Shown here: positions 27,844 through 36,147 of the stretch, one piece after another
How positions within the stretch are numbered: position 1 is the first letter of the stretch
How the letters are laid out: every line of letters starts with the position of its first letter
Assembly: GCF_003353425.1 (NCBI RefSeq)
Contig: NZ_QRAO01000002.1
Coordinates: forward strand, 296,496-360,495
Source: Marinirhabdus gelatinilytica
GTDB lineage: Bacteria > Bacteroidota > Bacteroidia > Flavobacteriales > Flavobacteriaceae
Length of the DNA stretch: 64,000 nucleotides
Direction: 5' to 3'
Translations under genes and position numbers: made by a program
Notes under the pieces: model-generated
Databases searched by the model: none
What the model was told of the DNA's origin: nothing
Seen by the model: only the letters and a program-made list of their open reading frames with translations

Positions 27844-27970
27844 AGAAAAATACTAAGTGGCAAAGATGCACAGTTGCGGGTAGTATTCCAAATTTGCTCT
27901 TAAAAAAGATATACTGGATTAATTTGGTATTCGGTAAACGCAAATTAATAATTTCCGATAGAATTAACAC

Positions 27971-28321
27971 TGAAAATATCCTTGGCACATACTACCTAAT
28001 TGATACCTGTTGAGAACAGCTAATTTTGGTAGGAAAGGAGTAGGGTTTTGCTATTGAAACATCTGGGTTTATTCCACAAAAAATGGCAAGCTACCTACAT
28101 CACACCGCTACGACCGCGTACCCTTGCTGCTGGGGAGCGGCGAAATTTATAATTAAAAGTTTGAAAATATCCTTGGTGCATACTACCTAATTGATACCTG
28201 TTGAGAATAGCTAATTTTGGTAGGAAAGGAGGATGGTTTTGCTATTGAAACATCTGGGTTTATTCCACAAAAAATGGCAAGCTACCTACATCACACCGCT
28301 ACGACCGCGTACCCTTGCTGC
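27971..28321. repeat. Direct repeat pair carrying the 3' half of the SRP RNA gene
   Basis: About 160 bp at 27971-28130 is repeated at 28162-28321, an offset of 191 bp, with only a handful of differences (for example GGCACA/GGTGCA, GAACAGC/GAATAGC, GAGTAGGG/GAGGATGG). The repeats hold the 3' half of the SRP RNA with its T run and about 100 bp of downstream sequence. Identity stops sharply at CCTTGCTGC, just inside the SRP loop region. Between the copies lie about 30 bp of unrelated sequence. No transposase or terminal inverted repeat is visible. The rest of the 27844-28457 gap holds no gene. Confidence 0.92.
28084..28130 (-). pseudogene. Truncated SRP RNA copy (3' half only)
   Basis: This matches the 3' 47 nt of the SRP RNA at 28275-28321, from GCAGCAAGGGTA to CTTGCCA and its T run. 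It lacks the 5' arm, the GGAA loop and the promoter, so it cannot fold into the Ffh-binding hairpin. It is a relic of a tandem duplication. Confidence 0.8.
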
Positions 28322-28370
28322 GTTCCCGCCCTGGGGGATTAAGCAGGAGCTGGTTGTGTAGGACTTGCCA
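28275..28370 (-). ncRNA. ffs: Signal recognition particle RNA (small bacterial type)
   Basis: Read on the minus strand, 96 nt. The ends pair (5' TGGCAAG with 3' CTTGCCA), the next helix is CCTACA/TGTAGG, and the tip is CAGG-GCG-GGAA-CGC-AGCA. This is the conserved domain IV seen in E. coli 4.5S RNA as CAGG-3bp-GGAA-3bp-AGCA. That motif is where Ffh binds; with FtsY the particle targets nascent membrane proteins. A T run (GCCATTTTTTG) follows and a consensus promoter precedes. I saw no other SRP RNA in the window. Confidence 0.93.
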
Positions 28371-28373
28371 CTG

Positions 28374-28404
28374 CAAAGATAAGGTACTTTTAAGGCACTC
28401 GCAA
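28374..28404 (-). promoter_or_regulatory. Promoter of the SRP RNA gene
   Basis: On the minus strand: TTG (28404-28402), exactly 20 bases, TATCTTTG (28381-28374), a perfect Bacteroidota TTG-N20-TAnnTTTG promoter ending 3 bases before the RNA 5' end predicted from pairing. Confidence 0.75.
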
Positions 28405-28457
28405 GCATTTTTGGCATCAATTATTTTGGCTATCTTGCGTTTAAATTAACTACAATT

Positions 28458-29495
28458 ATGAAACGTTCCAAAATATTCATATTCATATTTTTAGCATTTG
28501 CCCTTATAGGTTGTGAAGAGGAAATAAAAAATGTGGACAACTATTTCTCTATTGAAATAAGCGAGGGTAAAACGCTATTTAGTCCTAATGAAAGCGTTTC
28601 GGTATCTCTTACAAACAAGAAAAATTTGGAAATACGCAGCACACAATTTGTTTTTGACGGTAAGAATGTTGAAACAGCAAACATACCTTTGGCACAACAA
28701 AGAATGGGTAAGCATATTATAGAGGCTGTGGTAGATGTAGAGGGGAAAGAGTATACGGTTTCAAAAAAGATTACCGTAGTGGCACCAAAAAAACCCGTAG
28801 TGTATAGCTATACCATTCTTGAAACTTATCCGCACGATCCCAAGTCCTATACCCAGGGATTGGAGTTTAGCAACGATACCCTTTATGAGAGCACGGGCAA
28901 ATACAAAGAATCCACACTACGAAAAACCAACTATCTCACAGGCGAAGTCCTTGAACAAATAGCCCTTGGTGACCAATACTTTGGCGAAGGCCTTACGGTC
29001 TTGGACGATAAGATCTACCAACTCACCTGGCGAAGTGGCAATGGCTTTATTTACAATAAGGATACCTTTAAAAAAACCGGGACATTTGTGTATGGTGATA
29101 GTAAACAGGGATGGGGACTGTGCAACGATGGCGAAAACATCTATAAAAGCGACGGTACACACAAGATATGGACATTGGACAAGGAAACCCTAGCTGAGCA
29201 GAAGTTTATTGAGGTATACACCAACAAAAGCAAGATAGACACTATTAACGAGCTCGAGTGGGTAGATAATAAGATTTATGCCAATATATATCAAAAAGAT
29301 GCCATTGCCATAGTGAACCCCGAAAACGGTGCGGTAGAAGGCGTAATAAACCTAAAGGGACTAAAAAGTAAAGTCTCCCAATCTGCAGAGCTGGACGTCC
29401 TCAACGGGATTGCCTATAAGGGCGAACCCAACATACTGTATGTTACTGGAAAAAACTGGGACAAGCTATTTAAGATCGAGGTGGTGAAGAAATAG
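28458..29495 (+). CDS. Glutaminyl-peptide cyclotransferase, lipoprotein
   Basis: 345 residues. A lipobox (FALIGC) is followed by an Ig-like region of about 80 residues and then a five-bladed beta-propeller of the plant/bacterial QC type (Glu_cyclase_2). Marks are ETYPHDPKSYTQGLEF, YESTGKYKESTLRK, EGLTVLDDKIYQLTW, GWGLCNDGENIYKSDGTHKIW and NELEWVDNKIYANIY. The enzyme turns N-terminal glutamine into pyroglutamate on exported peptides. In Bacteroidota, where many signal-peptidase sites are followed by Gln, this modification is common. A promoter-like TATCTTGC lies at 28431, divergent from the SRP RNA promoter. Confidence 0.92.
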   Translation: MKRSKIFIFIFLAFALIGCEEEIKNVDNYFSIEISEGKTLFSPNESVSVSLTNKKNLEIRSTQFVFDGKNVETANIPLAQQRMGKHIIEAVVDVEGKEYTVSKKITVVAPKKPVVYSYTILETYPHDPKSYTQGLEFSNDTLYESTGKYKESTLRKTNYLTGEVLEQIALGDQYFGEGLTVLDDKIYQLTWRSGNGFIYNKDTFKKTGTFVYGDSKQGWGLCNDGENIYKSDGTHKIWTLDKETLAEQKFIEVYTNKSKIDTINELEWVDNKIYANIYQKDAIAIVNPENGAVEGVINLKGLKSKVSQSAELDVLNGIAYKGEPNILYVTGKNWDKLFKIEVVKK

Positions 29496-29599
29496 GTTTT
29501 GAATATCCATTTAATTACTTTAACAAGTTTACTCCCCAAACAATATTACCCTAGTAAAAAAGTTATATTTTTACTCGATAATCGAAATTCAAATATTCC

Positions 29600-29664
29600 G
29601 GGGCTTGCCTCGATGCTGAAAAAATATTTTCCAACCGATACCTCGCTGGCTTGTCCCGAGGTGA
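29600..29664. repeat. Related GGCTTG(C/T)C inverted-repeat elements upstream of the beta-helix gene
   Basis: GGGGCTTGCCTCG at about 29599 and TGGCTTGTCCCGAGGT at about 29648 are imperfect copies; the second forms ACCTCG to CGAGGT with an 11-base loop. The 155-bp gap otherwise shows no feature. Confidence 0.35.
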
Positions 29665-29683
29665 TTTGCTAAAATTAACTTTA

Positions 29684-31234
29684 ATGAAGTATTTATACTC
29701 ATTGGCCCTTCTTGCCAGCGTTGTTCTTTGGAGCTCCTGCCGAAACGATTTTGAAACAGTCCCAAGTACGGGTAATCTGGAATTTTCCCAGGACACCGTT
29801 TTTCTGGACACTATATTTTCAAACATTGGTTCCAGTACGTATAACTTGAAGGTTTATAACCGGAGTGACGAGGATATCAGCATCCCTACCGTTGGTTTGG
29901 CCAGGGGAGAAGCTTCCAAATACCGCTTGAACGTTGATGGCTTGCCGGGAAAGAACTTTGAGGACGTTACGGTTATGGCTCAGGACAGTATCTTTATTTT
30001 TGTTGAAACTACCTTCGATATTACCACCGCAACCAATGAGAATGACTTTTTGTACACGGACCAGATAGTGTTTGATGGTGCTGGCAACCAGCAAGAGGTC
30101 GAGCTTGTTACCTTGGTGAAGGATGCCGTTTTTCTGTTTCCAGACGATTTGGGCAACGGGATGGTAGAGACACTTACCATTGGAGAGGGTGAAGATGCTT
30201 TTGAAATTGAAGGTTTCTTTCTGGACGATAGCGAACTTACATTTACCAATGAAAAACCCTATGTAATCTATGGGTTTGCAGCAGTACCAAGTGATAAAAC
30301 CCTAACCGTAGAAGCAGGTGCCCGTGTACATTTTCACGCCAATAGCGGGATTTTGGTAGCAAACGGAGGTTCTATGAAAGTAAATGGCGAACCCAGCATA
30401 GATCCAGAACTGTTGGAAAACGAAGTGATTTTTGAAGGAGACCGCCTTGAACCTAGCTTTAGCGATGTGCCCGGACAATGGGGGTTTATTTGGCTTACGG
30501 CGGGTAGCACCAATAACGTATTTAATTATACCACCATTAAAAACGGAATCGTAGGTATACGTATGGATAGTAACGATGGAAACGAAACACTTACCCTTAG
30601 AAATGTCCAGATCTATAACAGTGCCGTAAATGGTATATTGAGTTTAACTGGTGATATTTATGGTGAAAATGTGGTGATAAACAACTGTGGAGAATCCTCT
30701 TTGGCACTAGCATTGGGAGGCCGGTACAATTTTAACCATTGTACGTTTGCCAATTACTGGACCAACGGTTTTAGAGATGCCACGACGGTTAGTATTTCTA
30801 ATTTTGTGGCAAGTGCTGACGGAGCGATTGCTTCAGACTTAATTGAAGCTAACTTCACGAACTGCATTATCTACGGAAATGAACAACGTGAATTGGGACT
30901 TGGGAATGTGAATGATCCATCGGTTTCATTCAACTTTAATTTCAGCAATTGTTTGATAAAGTTTGAAGATCCCAATGGCGATTTTGAAGGAATTCCTGAA
31001 TATAACTTTAACAACGATACACTTTATACCAACAGTGTTTTAAATGAAGATCCAGTTTTTCAAAACACAAACCTAAACAACTTCAATATTGAACAAGGTG
31101 CTTCTGGAGCCGAAGGTATCGGGCTGGGGGGGGTACAACCCCAACAGGATTTAAACGGTGTAAACCGTGATGAGAACAATCCAGATGCTGGTGCTTATGA
31201 AGCAACCGTTTTTCCCGATCCCAACGGTGGTTAG
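29684..31234 (+). CDS. Right-handed parallel beta-helix lipoprotein (choice-of-anchor Q type)
   Basis: 516 residues from the ATG at 29684, where a lipoprotein signal starts (LLASVVLWSSC); the open frame extends 11 codons upstream without sense. An N-terminal region of Ig/abnormal-spindle type (YNLKVYNRSDEDISI) is followed by repeated strand turns (NNVFNYTTIKNGIVGI, TLRNVQIYNSAVNGIL, GENVVINNCG, FNHCTFANYW, FTNCIIYGN) of a right-handed beta-helix, and the end VNRDENNPDAGAYE is the choice-of-anchor Q tail. Surface or periplasmic; ligand unknown. Confidence 0.85.
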   Translation: MKYLYSLALLASVVLWSSCRNDFETVPSTGNLEFSQDTVFLDTIFSNIGSSTYNLKVYNRSDEDISIPTVGLARGEASKYRLNVDGLPGKNFEDVTVMAQDSIFIFVETTFDITTATNENDFLYTDQIVFDGAGNQQEVELVTLVKDAVFLFPDDLGNGMVETLTIGEGEDAFEIEGFFLDDSELTFTNEKPYVIYGFAAVPSDKTLTVEAGARVHFHANSGILVANGGSMKVNGEPSIDPELLENEVIFEGDRLEPSFSDVPGQWGFIWLTAGSTNNVFNYTTIKNGIVGIRMDSNDGNETLTLRNVQIYNSAVNGILSLTGDIYGENVVINNCGESSLALALGGRYNFNHCTFANYWTNGFRDATTVSISNFVASADGAIASDLIEANFTNCIIYGNEQRELGLGNVNDPSVSFNFNFSNCLIKFEDPNGDFEGIPEYNFNNDTLYTNSVLNEDPVFQNTNLNNFNIEQGASGAEGIGLGGVQPQQDLNGVNRDENNPDAGAYEATVFPDPNGG

Positions 31235-31238
31235 ATAG

Positions 31239-32603
31239 TTAATCGCAGCCTAAATCTATACGGGACTGTTCATCGTTATTGGGAATACAATTACCAGAAA
31301 GTACTGCCGCTGGTGCGTAACGCGCAATGGTTGGGTCGTACAGGCCATTTTCCAGGAAATCTACAAGATAGCTTATTTCCTCTTCGGTAAGATCTAGGGC
31401 TCCAAATTGGGTTGCTATTTGCGCATCAGGCACATTTGGATTTTGTTTTACCCCAGCGTTTTTATATTCCACTACTTCACGTATACTGGTTACCGATCCT
31501 CCGTGACCGTAAAATTTGTTCATCTTTAGATTATAGAGGGTAGGTACTTTAAACTTATAATCATCTTCGGCCCTACCGGTAAATTCTCCACGACCTCGTT
31601 GTGTTTCAATATTAAAGGATTTCCTTCCTCTTCCGCCAGAAAAGATAATGGTTTCTTCAGGGTTGAAATCCAACAATCCCCAAGCGTGGAATTCGTTCGA
31701 TTTTAAAGCGGGTCCAGTGTGGCATTCGTAACACTTTCCTTTATCAAAAAATACAATAGCTCCTTTTTTCTGGTTCTCAGTCAAGGCATTAACATCTCCT
31801 TTGAGCCATTCCTGCCAAGGCGCTTGGTTGGTTAAAATGGTACGGTTAAAGGCTGCAATGGCCAGGGCTGCGTTAACCTGTGAATACCGTTCCTCTTCAG
31901 GAACCGATGGGAAAGCTGCATTGAAATAGGGCTTGTAGCCAAACATTTCGGCAAATTCCTCATCAATTTTTAAACGGTGCAATGTTTGTCCAGCAATTCC
32001 CTGCGTTTCCAAGCCTTGGAAACCAAAAAGGTTTTCTGGCACCACACTGGCATTTTGTTGTACGTAAGGAGCGTTTATTCCCTGCGCGCCCAAAGCCCCG
32101 TTCCAAAGTGCAACTTCTTGATAGGCAACATTAAGGAGCGTAGGTGGTTTAATGGGCTGCACGTCTATACTGTCTCGTGGCATAGAGTTCTCGTCCATTG
32201 GAACCCTGCCTTCACCCTTAAAGCCAAAACCAATGCCTCCTTCTCCAATGCCTTGTCGTATGCCTGCCGAAAAGCCAGATGCTGCGGGATGGCAACTCGC
32301 ACACGCATAGGTATATTTATTGTTTGGCATTTTAGGGTTTCCACCTGTAGCAGTTTCGTGAACCAGCAAGCGTCCCAATCTTACTTTTTCTTCGGTGATT
32401 GGATTTAAGGGATCCTGCGGTATGCTGGCGTAATCTTTTTCGTTGGGTAATATAAAATAGGAAAGGCCTTGGCCTTGAGAGTTATTCTCCAGGAGGTCTG
32501 CCAGCTCTTTGTCCAGATTTGTGGGCGCATCAGTATACTCGTCTGTCTGGCAAGAAAAAAATAGCACAGCGAGTAATAGCAATAAAAATTTAGGGTTGGT
32601 CAT
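31239..32603 (-). CDS. Di-heme cytochrome-c peroxidase (MauG/CCP family), lipoprotein
   Basis: 454 residues from the ATG at 32603, giving a lipobox (LAVLFFSC); 7 extra codons upstream are possible. Two c-type heme sites are visible: CASCHPAA at about 100 and CYECHTGP at about 300. KVPTLYNLKMNKFYGHGGSV is the family's end signature with the distal ligand region. The sequence ends with a Cys pair. It reduces peroxide using electrons from small cytochromes, or acts as a MauG-like oxidase; both live in the envelope. It converges with the beta-helix gene, 4 bp away. Confidence 0.92.
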   Translation of the reverse strand: MTNPKFLLLLLAVLFFSCQTDEYTDAPTNLDKELADLLENNSQGQGLSYFILPNEKDYASIPQDPLNPITEEKVRLGRLLVHETATGGNPKMPNNKYTYACASCHPAASGFSAGIRQGIGEGGIGFGFKGEGRVPMDENSMPRDSIDVQPIKPPTLLNVAYQEVALWNGALGAQGINAPYVQQNASVVPENLFGFQGLETQGIAGQTLHRLKIDEEFAEMFGYKPYFNAAFPSVPEEERYSQVNAALAIAAFNRTILTNQAPWQEWLKGDVNALTENQKKGAIVFFDKGKCYECHTGPALKSNEFHAWGLLDFNPEETIIFSGGRGRKSFNIETQRGRGEFTGRAEDDYKFKVPTLYNLKMNKFYGHGGSVTSIREVVEYKNAGVKQNPNVPDAQIATQFGALDLTEEEISYLVDFLENGLYDPTIARYAPAAVLSGNCIPNNDEQSRIDLGCD

Positions 32604-32751
32604 TACAGTAGTTGTTAGTCCCATAAAATTAAGAATTTTTTAAGAAACAATTCAAATTTCTAAAAAATCAACTTATGGGTCAAACAACATGACCATATAA
32701 AACGGTCTTCGCTAGGGGTATAGCGCTATATTTCAAAAAAAACTGTATGCT

Positions 32752-33765
32752 TTACAACTTGTCTGCAGTGATACGCTCTTCTTGGTTGGCAATTTCCCAA
32801 GCAGTGTGGAAGATTAGCTTGGCCCTTTTTTCCATAAGCTCGTATTCAATTTTGTCTGGCGTATCGGTAGGTTTGTGGTAATCTTCATGCACCCCGTTGA
32901 AGTAAAAAATAATTGGGATGTTGTTCTTTGCAAAGTTATAGTGGTCGCTTCGGTAATAAAAACGGTTGGGATCGTTCTCGTCGTTAAAAGTATAGTCCAA
33001 TTCCAGATCGCTGTATTGTTCTGCAACCCTTTCAGAAAGATCGTGTAACCCTTGGCTCAACTTATCGCTACCTATAAGGTAAATGTAGTTAGGATTTTCT
33101 TTCTTTTCGGGAGCGATACGGCCTATCATATCGGTATTTAGATTGGCAACCGTGTTCTCCAACGGAAAAATTGGGTTTTCGGTATAGTACCTTGAACCAT
33201 ACAACCCGATCTCCTCACCAGTAACGTGTAGAAAAAGAATGGAGCGCTTAGGGCCTTGTCCATTTTTAACTGCTGTTTGAAATGCTTGTGCAATTTCCAG
33301 CATGCTTACGGTCCCGCTACCATCATCATCGGCACCATTGTAAATTTCGCCATTTTCCATCCCCACGTGGTCGTAATGGGCAGAGAGTACGATAATTTCG
33401 TCGGGTTTTTCACTTCCTTTTATAAATGCCACTACATTTTCTGAAGGCAACGGATTTTGTGCGCGGGTAAAATATTCGGCTGGGATGGGCTGGTAGTAGT
33501 TGTTCTTTTCTACCGGGGCTTGAATTTCTTCATCCATATAGAAATTCCTAAGGTATTCTGCGGCCATCTTTTGCCCATCGGTACCGGTCATTCTTCCTTC
33601 CATCTTATCATCGGCAAACTGGTAGAGGTGTGTTTTCAATTCCTCGGCGGTAATAGTATTGGCGTATGTTTCTGGGGTTGACTCTTTTTGTGCGGAGTCT
33701 TGGTTTTTTACGGCATTGCAGCCTGAGGCAAGAATTATTAATGCAGAAATAAGTAAAGCTTTCAT
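32752..33765 (-). CDS. M28 family zinc aminopeptidase, lipoprotein
   Basis: 337 residues with a lipobox (IILASGC). The zinc ligands of the M28 family can be followed in order: LSAHYDHVG, NGADDDGSGTVSMLEIA, VTGEEIGLYGSRYY with the catalytic Glu, NTDMIG and SDHYNFAKN. The N-terminal part (LKTHLYQFADDKMEGRMTG) is typical of these Bacteroidota lipoproteins. It removes N-terminal residues from peptides in the envelope. Single gene. Confidence 0.93.
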   Translation of the reverse strand: MKALLISALIILASGCNAVKNQDSAQKESTPETYANTITAEELKTHLYQFADDKMEGRMTGTDGQKMAAEYLRNFYMDEEIQAPVEKNNYYQPIPAEYFTRAQNPLPSENVVAFIKGSEKPDEIIVLSAHYDHVGMENGEIYNGADDDGSGTVSMLEIAQAFQTAVKNGQGPKRSILFLHVTGEEIGLYGSRYYTENPIFPLENTVANLNTDMIGRIAPEKKENPNYIYLIGSDKLSQGLHDLSERVAEQYSDLELDYTFNDENDPNRFYYRSDHYNFAKNNIPIIFYFNGVHEDYHKPTDTPDKIEYELMEKRAKLIFHTAWEIANQEERITADKL

Positions 33766-33886
33766 CTATAAAATTTTAAGTGTGGTAAAGATACGTGATG
33801 GTAGTATGTTGTGGGCAAATTTTCAGAAATTATTAAGAAATTGAAACGTATCTTTTGTGGGTAGAGTGGACTATTGTTGAGGGTAA

Positions 33887-34615
33887 TCAATCCACCACCT
33901 GAGCTGTTATGTACACATTTTGCAAGGGCCATTCACCATCATCACTTTCTAGTTTTGAGATTTCCTCCACTACCTCCATTCCCTTGGTTACTTTTCCAAA
34001 GACCGTGTAATTTCCGTTTAAATGACTCGTGGAGGTAAGGGGCCCCAAGAATATAAAAAACTCGAAGGGAGCCGATTTCTTATCTGGGTTTTCCCTGTAT
34101 TCCTTTGCGCCTGAAACGCTACCATAAAAATGGTCCCTTCCGTTTATTTCTGCTGGTAATAGGTACGTGGGGCCTATGGCAGCACGTTTTTTGTTGGTGC
34201 TGGCAAGATCGCTGTTACCGCCTTGGATTATAAAATTTGGCACGACCCTGTGGAAAAAAGTATCGCTAAAATACCCGTTCTTTACCAAAAATATAAAATT
34301 GGCACGGTGCAGGGGCGTATCTTGGTAGAGTGAGATATAAATATCGCCAAGGCGTGTAGAGAGTTTTACTTTGGTCTCGGGATTCTCCTTGCCATACTGG
34401 GTAAAGAACCCAACCACGTTCTCGTTTGTTATTGTTGGATAGTTTGCAAAGGGATTGGTTTTTTTATTTTCTTGGGCGGATTTTTCTACTGGTGCTTCGG
34501 TGTTGGTGGTAGTTTCAGTTTTTGGAAGAATTTTTTCTTTTCCCTGGGAAGTGTTTTTGGTATCTTCACAGCTCCAAAAAAGGCCTATTAGTACTATGGC
34601 AAACAGTGTTCTCAT
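33887..34615 (-). CDS. Cyclophilin-type peptidyl-prolyl isomerase, lipoprotein
   Basis: 242 residues with a lipobox (IGLFWSC). A linker rich in T, E and K leads to a cyclophilin domain from about residue 90: LGDIYISLYQDTPLHRANFIFLV, FFHRVVPNFIIQGGNSD (catalytic Arg in FHRV, Gln in IQGG), and GNYTVFGKVTKGMEVVEEI. It speeds proline isomerisation in exported proteins. Its ATG lies only 2 bases from the ATG of the divergent NUDIX gene. Confidence 0.93.
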   Translation of the reverse strand: MRTLFAIVLIGLFWSCEDTKNTSQGKEKILPKTETTTNTEAPVEKSAQENKKTNPFANYPTITNENVVGFFTQYGKENPETKVKLSTRLGDIYISLYQDTPLHRANFIFLVKNGYFSDTFFHRVVPNFIIQGGNSDLASTNKKRAAIGPTYLLPAEINGRDHFYGSVSGAKEYRENPDKKSAPFEFFIFLGPLTSTSHLNGNYTVFGKVTKGMEVVEEISKLESDDGEWPLQNVYITAQVVD

Positions 34616-34617
34616 AC

Positions 34618-35259
34618 ATGGAATTTTCAGTATTTAAAGATAAGATAGCAAAAATAGAAAAATTGGAGTTGCCCGGTGAGCAGTTTCATCTTAAAATGGC
34701 ACCCATCGAACGATTGCTGGAACTCAAAAAAAAGGCCCGGCAGGCAAAAACTGCACGCAAGGCAGCTGTGATGGTATTGTTTTATCCTTCTATTGAGAGT
34801 AAAACCCGATTTGTCCTCATATTAAGAAAAACCTACAAAGGGGTACACTCTGCACAGGTAGGGTTTCCGGGTGGGAAATGGGAAGAGGGCGATACAGACT
34901 TTGAAGCCACAGCGCTGCGGGAAACCCACGAGGAGGTAGGAGTACATCCACAAAGCGTACGGGTATTGAAACAACTTACCGAAATATACATCCCACCCAG
35001 TAATTTTTTCGTGCAACCTTATCTGGGTTTTACCCACGAGTATCCCACGTTTGTCCCTCAGGAAAAGGAGGTGGAGGCTATTATTGAAGTACCCTTGGAA
35101 CGTTTTATGGAAGATGCCGTAAAAATTTCAAAAACCATTACCACATCGTATGCAAAGGATATACAAGTCCCAGCATTTTTATTGGGCGGCCATGTGGTCT
35201 GGGGAGCTACTGCTATGATGCTCAACGAGGTGCGCGAAATACTGAAAAAGCTCTTGTAA
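34618..35259 (+). CDS. NUDIX hydrolase (CoA pyrophosphatase type)
   Basis: 213 residues from the ATG at 34618; the frame is open further upstream but that stretch is antisense to the cyclophilin signal peptide and is not family-like. The Nudix box GKWEEGDTDFEATALRETHE plus EVG is complete (GX5EX7REUXEEXGU). The upstream QVGFPGGK and downstream PPSNFFVQPYLGF fit the CoaX/NudL CoA-pyrophosphatase subgroup. It probably hydrolyses CoA or its derivatives. Divergent from the cyclophilin gene with 2 bases between start codons, so its promoter must lie inside that gene. Confidence 0.9.
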   Translation: MEFSVFKDKIAKIEKLELPGEQFHLKMAPIERLLELKKKARQAKTARKAAVMVLFYPSIESKTRFVLILRKTYKGVHSAQVGFPGGKWEEGDTDFEATALRETHEEVGVHPQSVRVLKQLTEIYIPPSNFFVQPYLGFTHEYPTFVPQEKEVEAIIEVPLERFMEDAVKISKTITTSYAKDIQVPAFLLGGHVVWGATAMMLNEVREILKKLL

Positions 35260-35280
35260 GGGCTTAATTTTGTATCTTTG
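35254..35280 (+). promoter_or_regulatory. Putative promoter of the acyltransferase gene
   Basis: TATCTTTG at 35273-35280 is a perfect -7 motif; a TTG at 35254 lies 16 bases upstream, slightly close. It overlaps the end of the NUDIX gene. Confidence 0.4.
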
Positions 35281-35337
35281 CATTTCGGTTCAAGTAGAAT
35301 TACTGCTTACTGATTACTGAAAACTGAATACTTATCT

Positions 35338-36141
35338 ATGGGGCTTTTTAAAAAGAATCCATTTGGACATATACTTTTCCTGAAACGTTGGCTCATCAGG
35401 ATTTTGGGAGCTTTAACCCACAGACGTTTTAAGGGCTTTAACAAACTTGAAATAGACGGGAGTGAGGTGATCCGTGAATTGCCGGATACCAATGTGCTCT
35501 TTGTCTCCAACCATCAAACCTATTTTGCAGATGTTGTGGCAATGTTCCACGTGTTCAATGCCAGTCTTAGTGGTAGGGAAGACAGTATTAAAAACATTGG
35601 CTACCTCTGGAACCCAAAACTAAATCTCTATTTTGTGGCTGCCAAGGAGACCATGCAGTCCGGGTTGCTGCCCAAGGTTTTGGCGTATGCAGGCTCTGTG
35701 AGTATAGAGCGTACTTGGCGTGCCGAAGGAAAAGAAGTACAGCGGCAAGTTAAGATGAGCGACGTGAGCAACATAAAAAAAGCCTTGGATGATGGTTGGG
35801 TAATTACTTTCCCGCAAGGAACTACAAAACCCTGGAAGCCCATTAGAAGAGGAACAGCCCACATCATAAAAAAGAATAAACCAATTGTAGTGCCTATTGT
35901 TATTGACGGTTTTAGACGTTCTTTTGACAGGAAAGGATTACGCATAAAAAAACGTGGTATCCTCCAGTCCATGGAAATTAAAAAACCATTGGATATAGAT
36001 TACGAAAACGATACGATTGAGCAAATAGTTGAAAAATTGGAATTTGCCATAGAGCAACATCCCTCTTTCCTAAAAGTAATTCCCCAAAAAGAACTCCAAA
36101 AAGAAGAGGAACTCAACAAGGAACGGCAGTGGAGGTATTAA
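35338..36141 (+). CDS. 1-acylglycerol-3-phosphate acyltransferase-like protein (PlsC family)
   Basis: 267 residues. The acyltransferase HX4D motif is NHQTYFAD near residue 58; the later EGT-like block is FPQGTTKP (a Q replaces the usual E) and PIVVPIVIDGF fits block IV. A hydrophobic N-terminal helix (FLKRWLIRILGAL) holds it at the inner membrane. It should transfer an acyl chain in phospholipid or related lipid synthesis. The FPQGT in place of FPEGT is seen in some Bacteroidota members. It converges with the 36148 gene. Confidence 0.88.
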   Translation: MGLFKKNPFGHILFLKRWLIRILGALTHRRFKGFNKLEIDGSEVIRELPDTNVLFVSNHQTYFADVVAMFHVFNASLSGREDSIKNIGYLWNPKLNLYFVAAKETMQSGLLPKVLAYAGSVSIERTWRAEGKEVQRQVKMSDVSNIKKALDDGWVITFPQGTTKPWKPIRRGTAHIIKKNKPIVVPIVIDGFRRSFDRKGLRIKKRGILQSMEIKKPLDIDYENDTIEQIVEKLEFAIEQHPSFLKVIPQKELQKEEELNKERQWRY

Positions 36142-36147
36142 GGTTTT

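Noticed and set aside
27971-28321. Direct repeats as an insertion sequence or CRISPR
   Set aside because: Only two long copies, no transposase, no inverted ends, no spacer pattern; they are explained by SRP RNA duplication.
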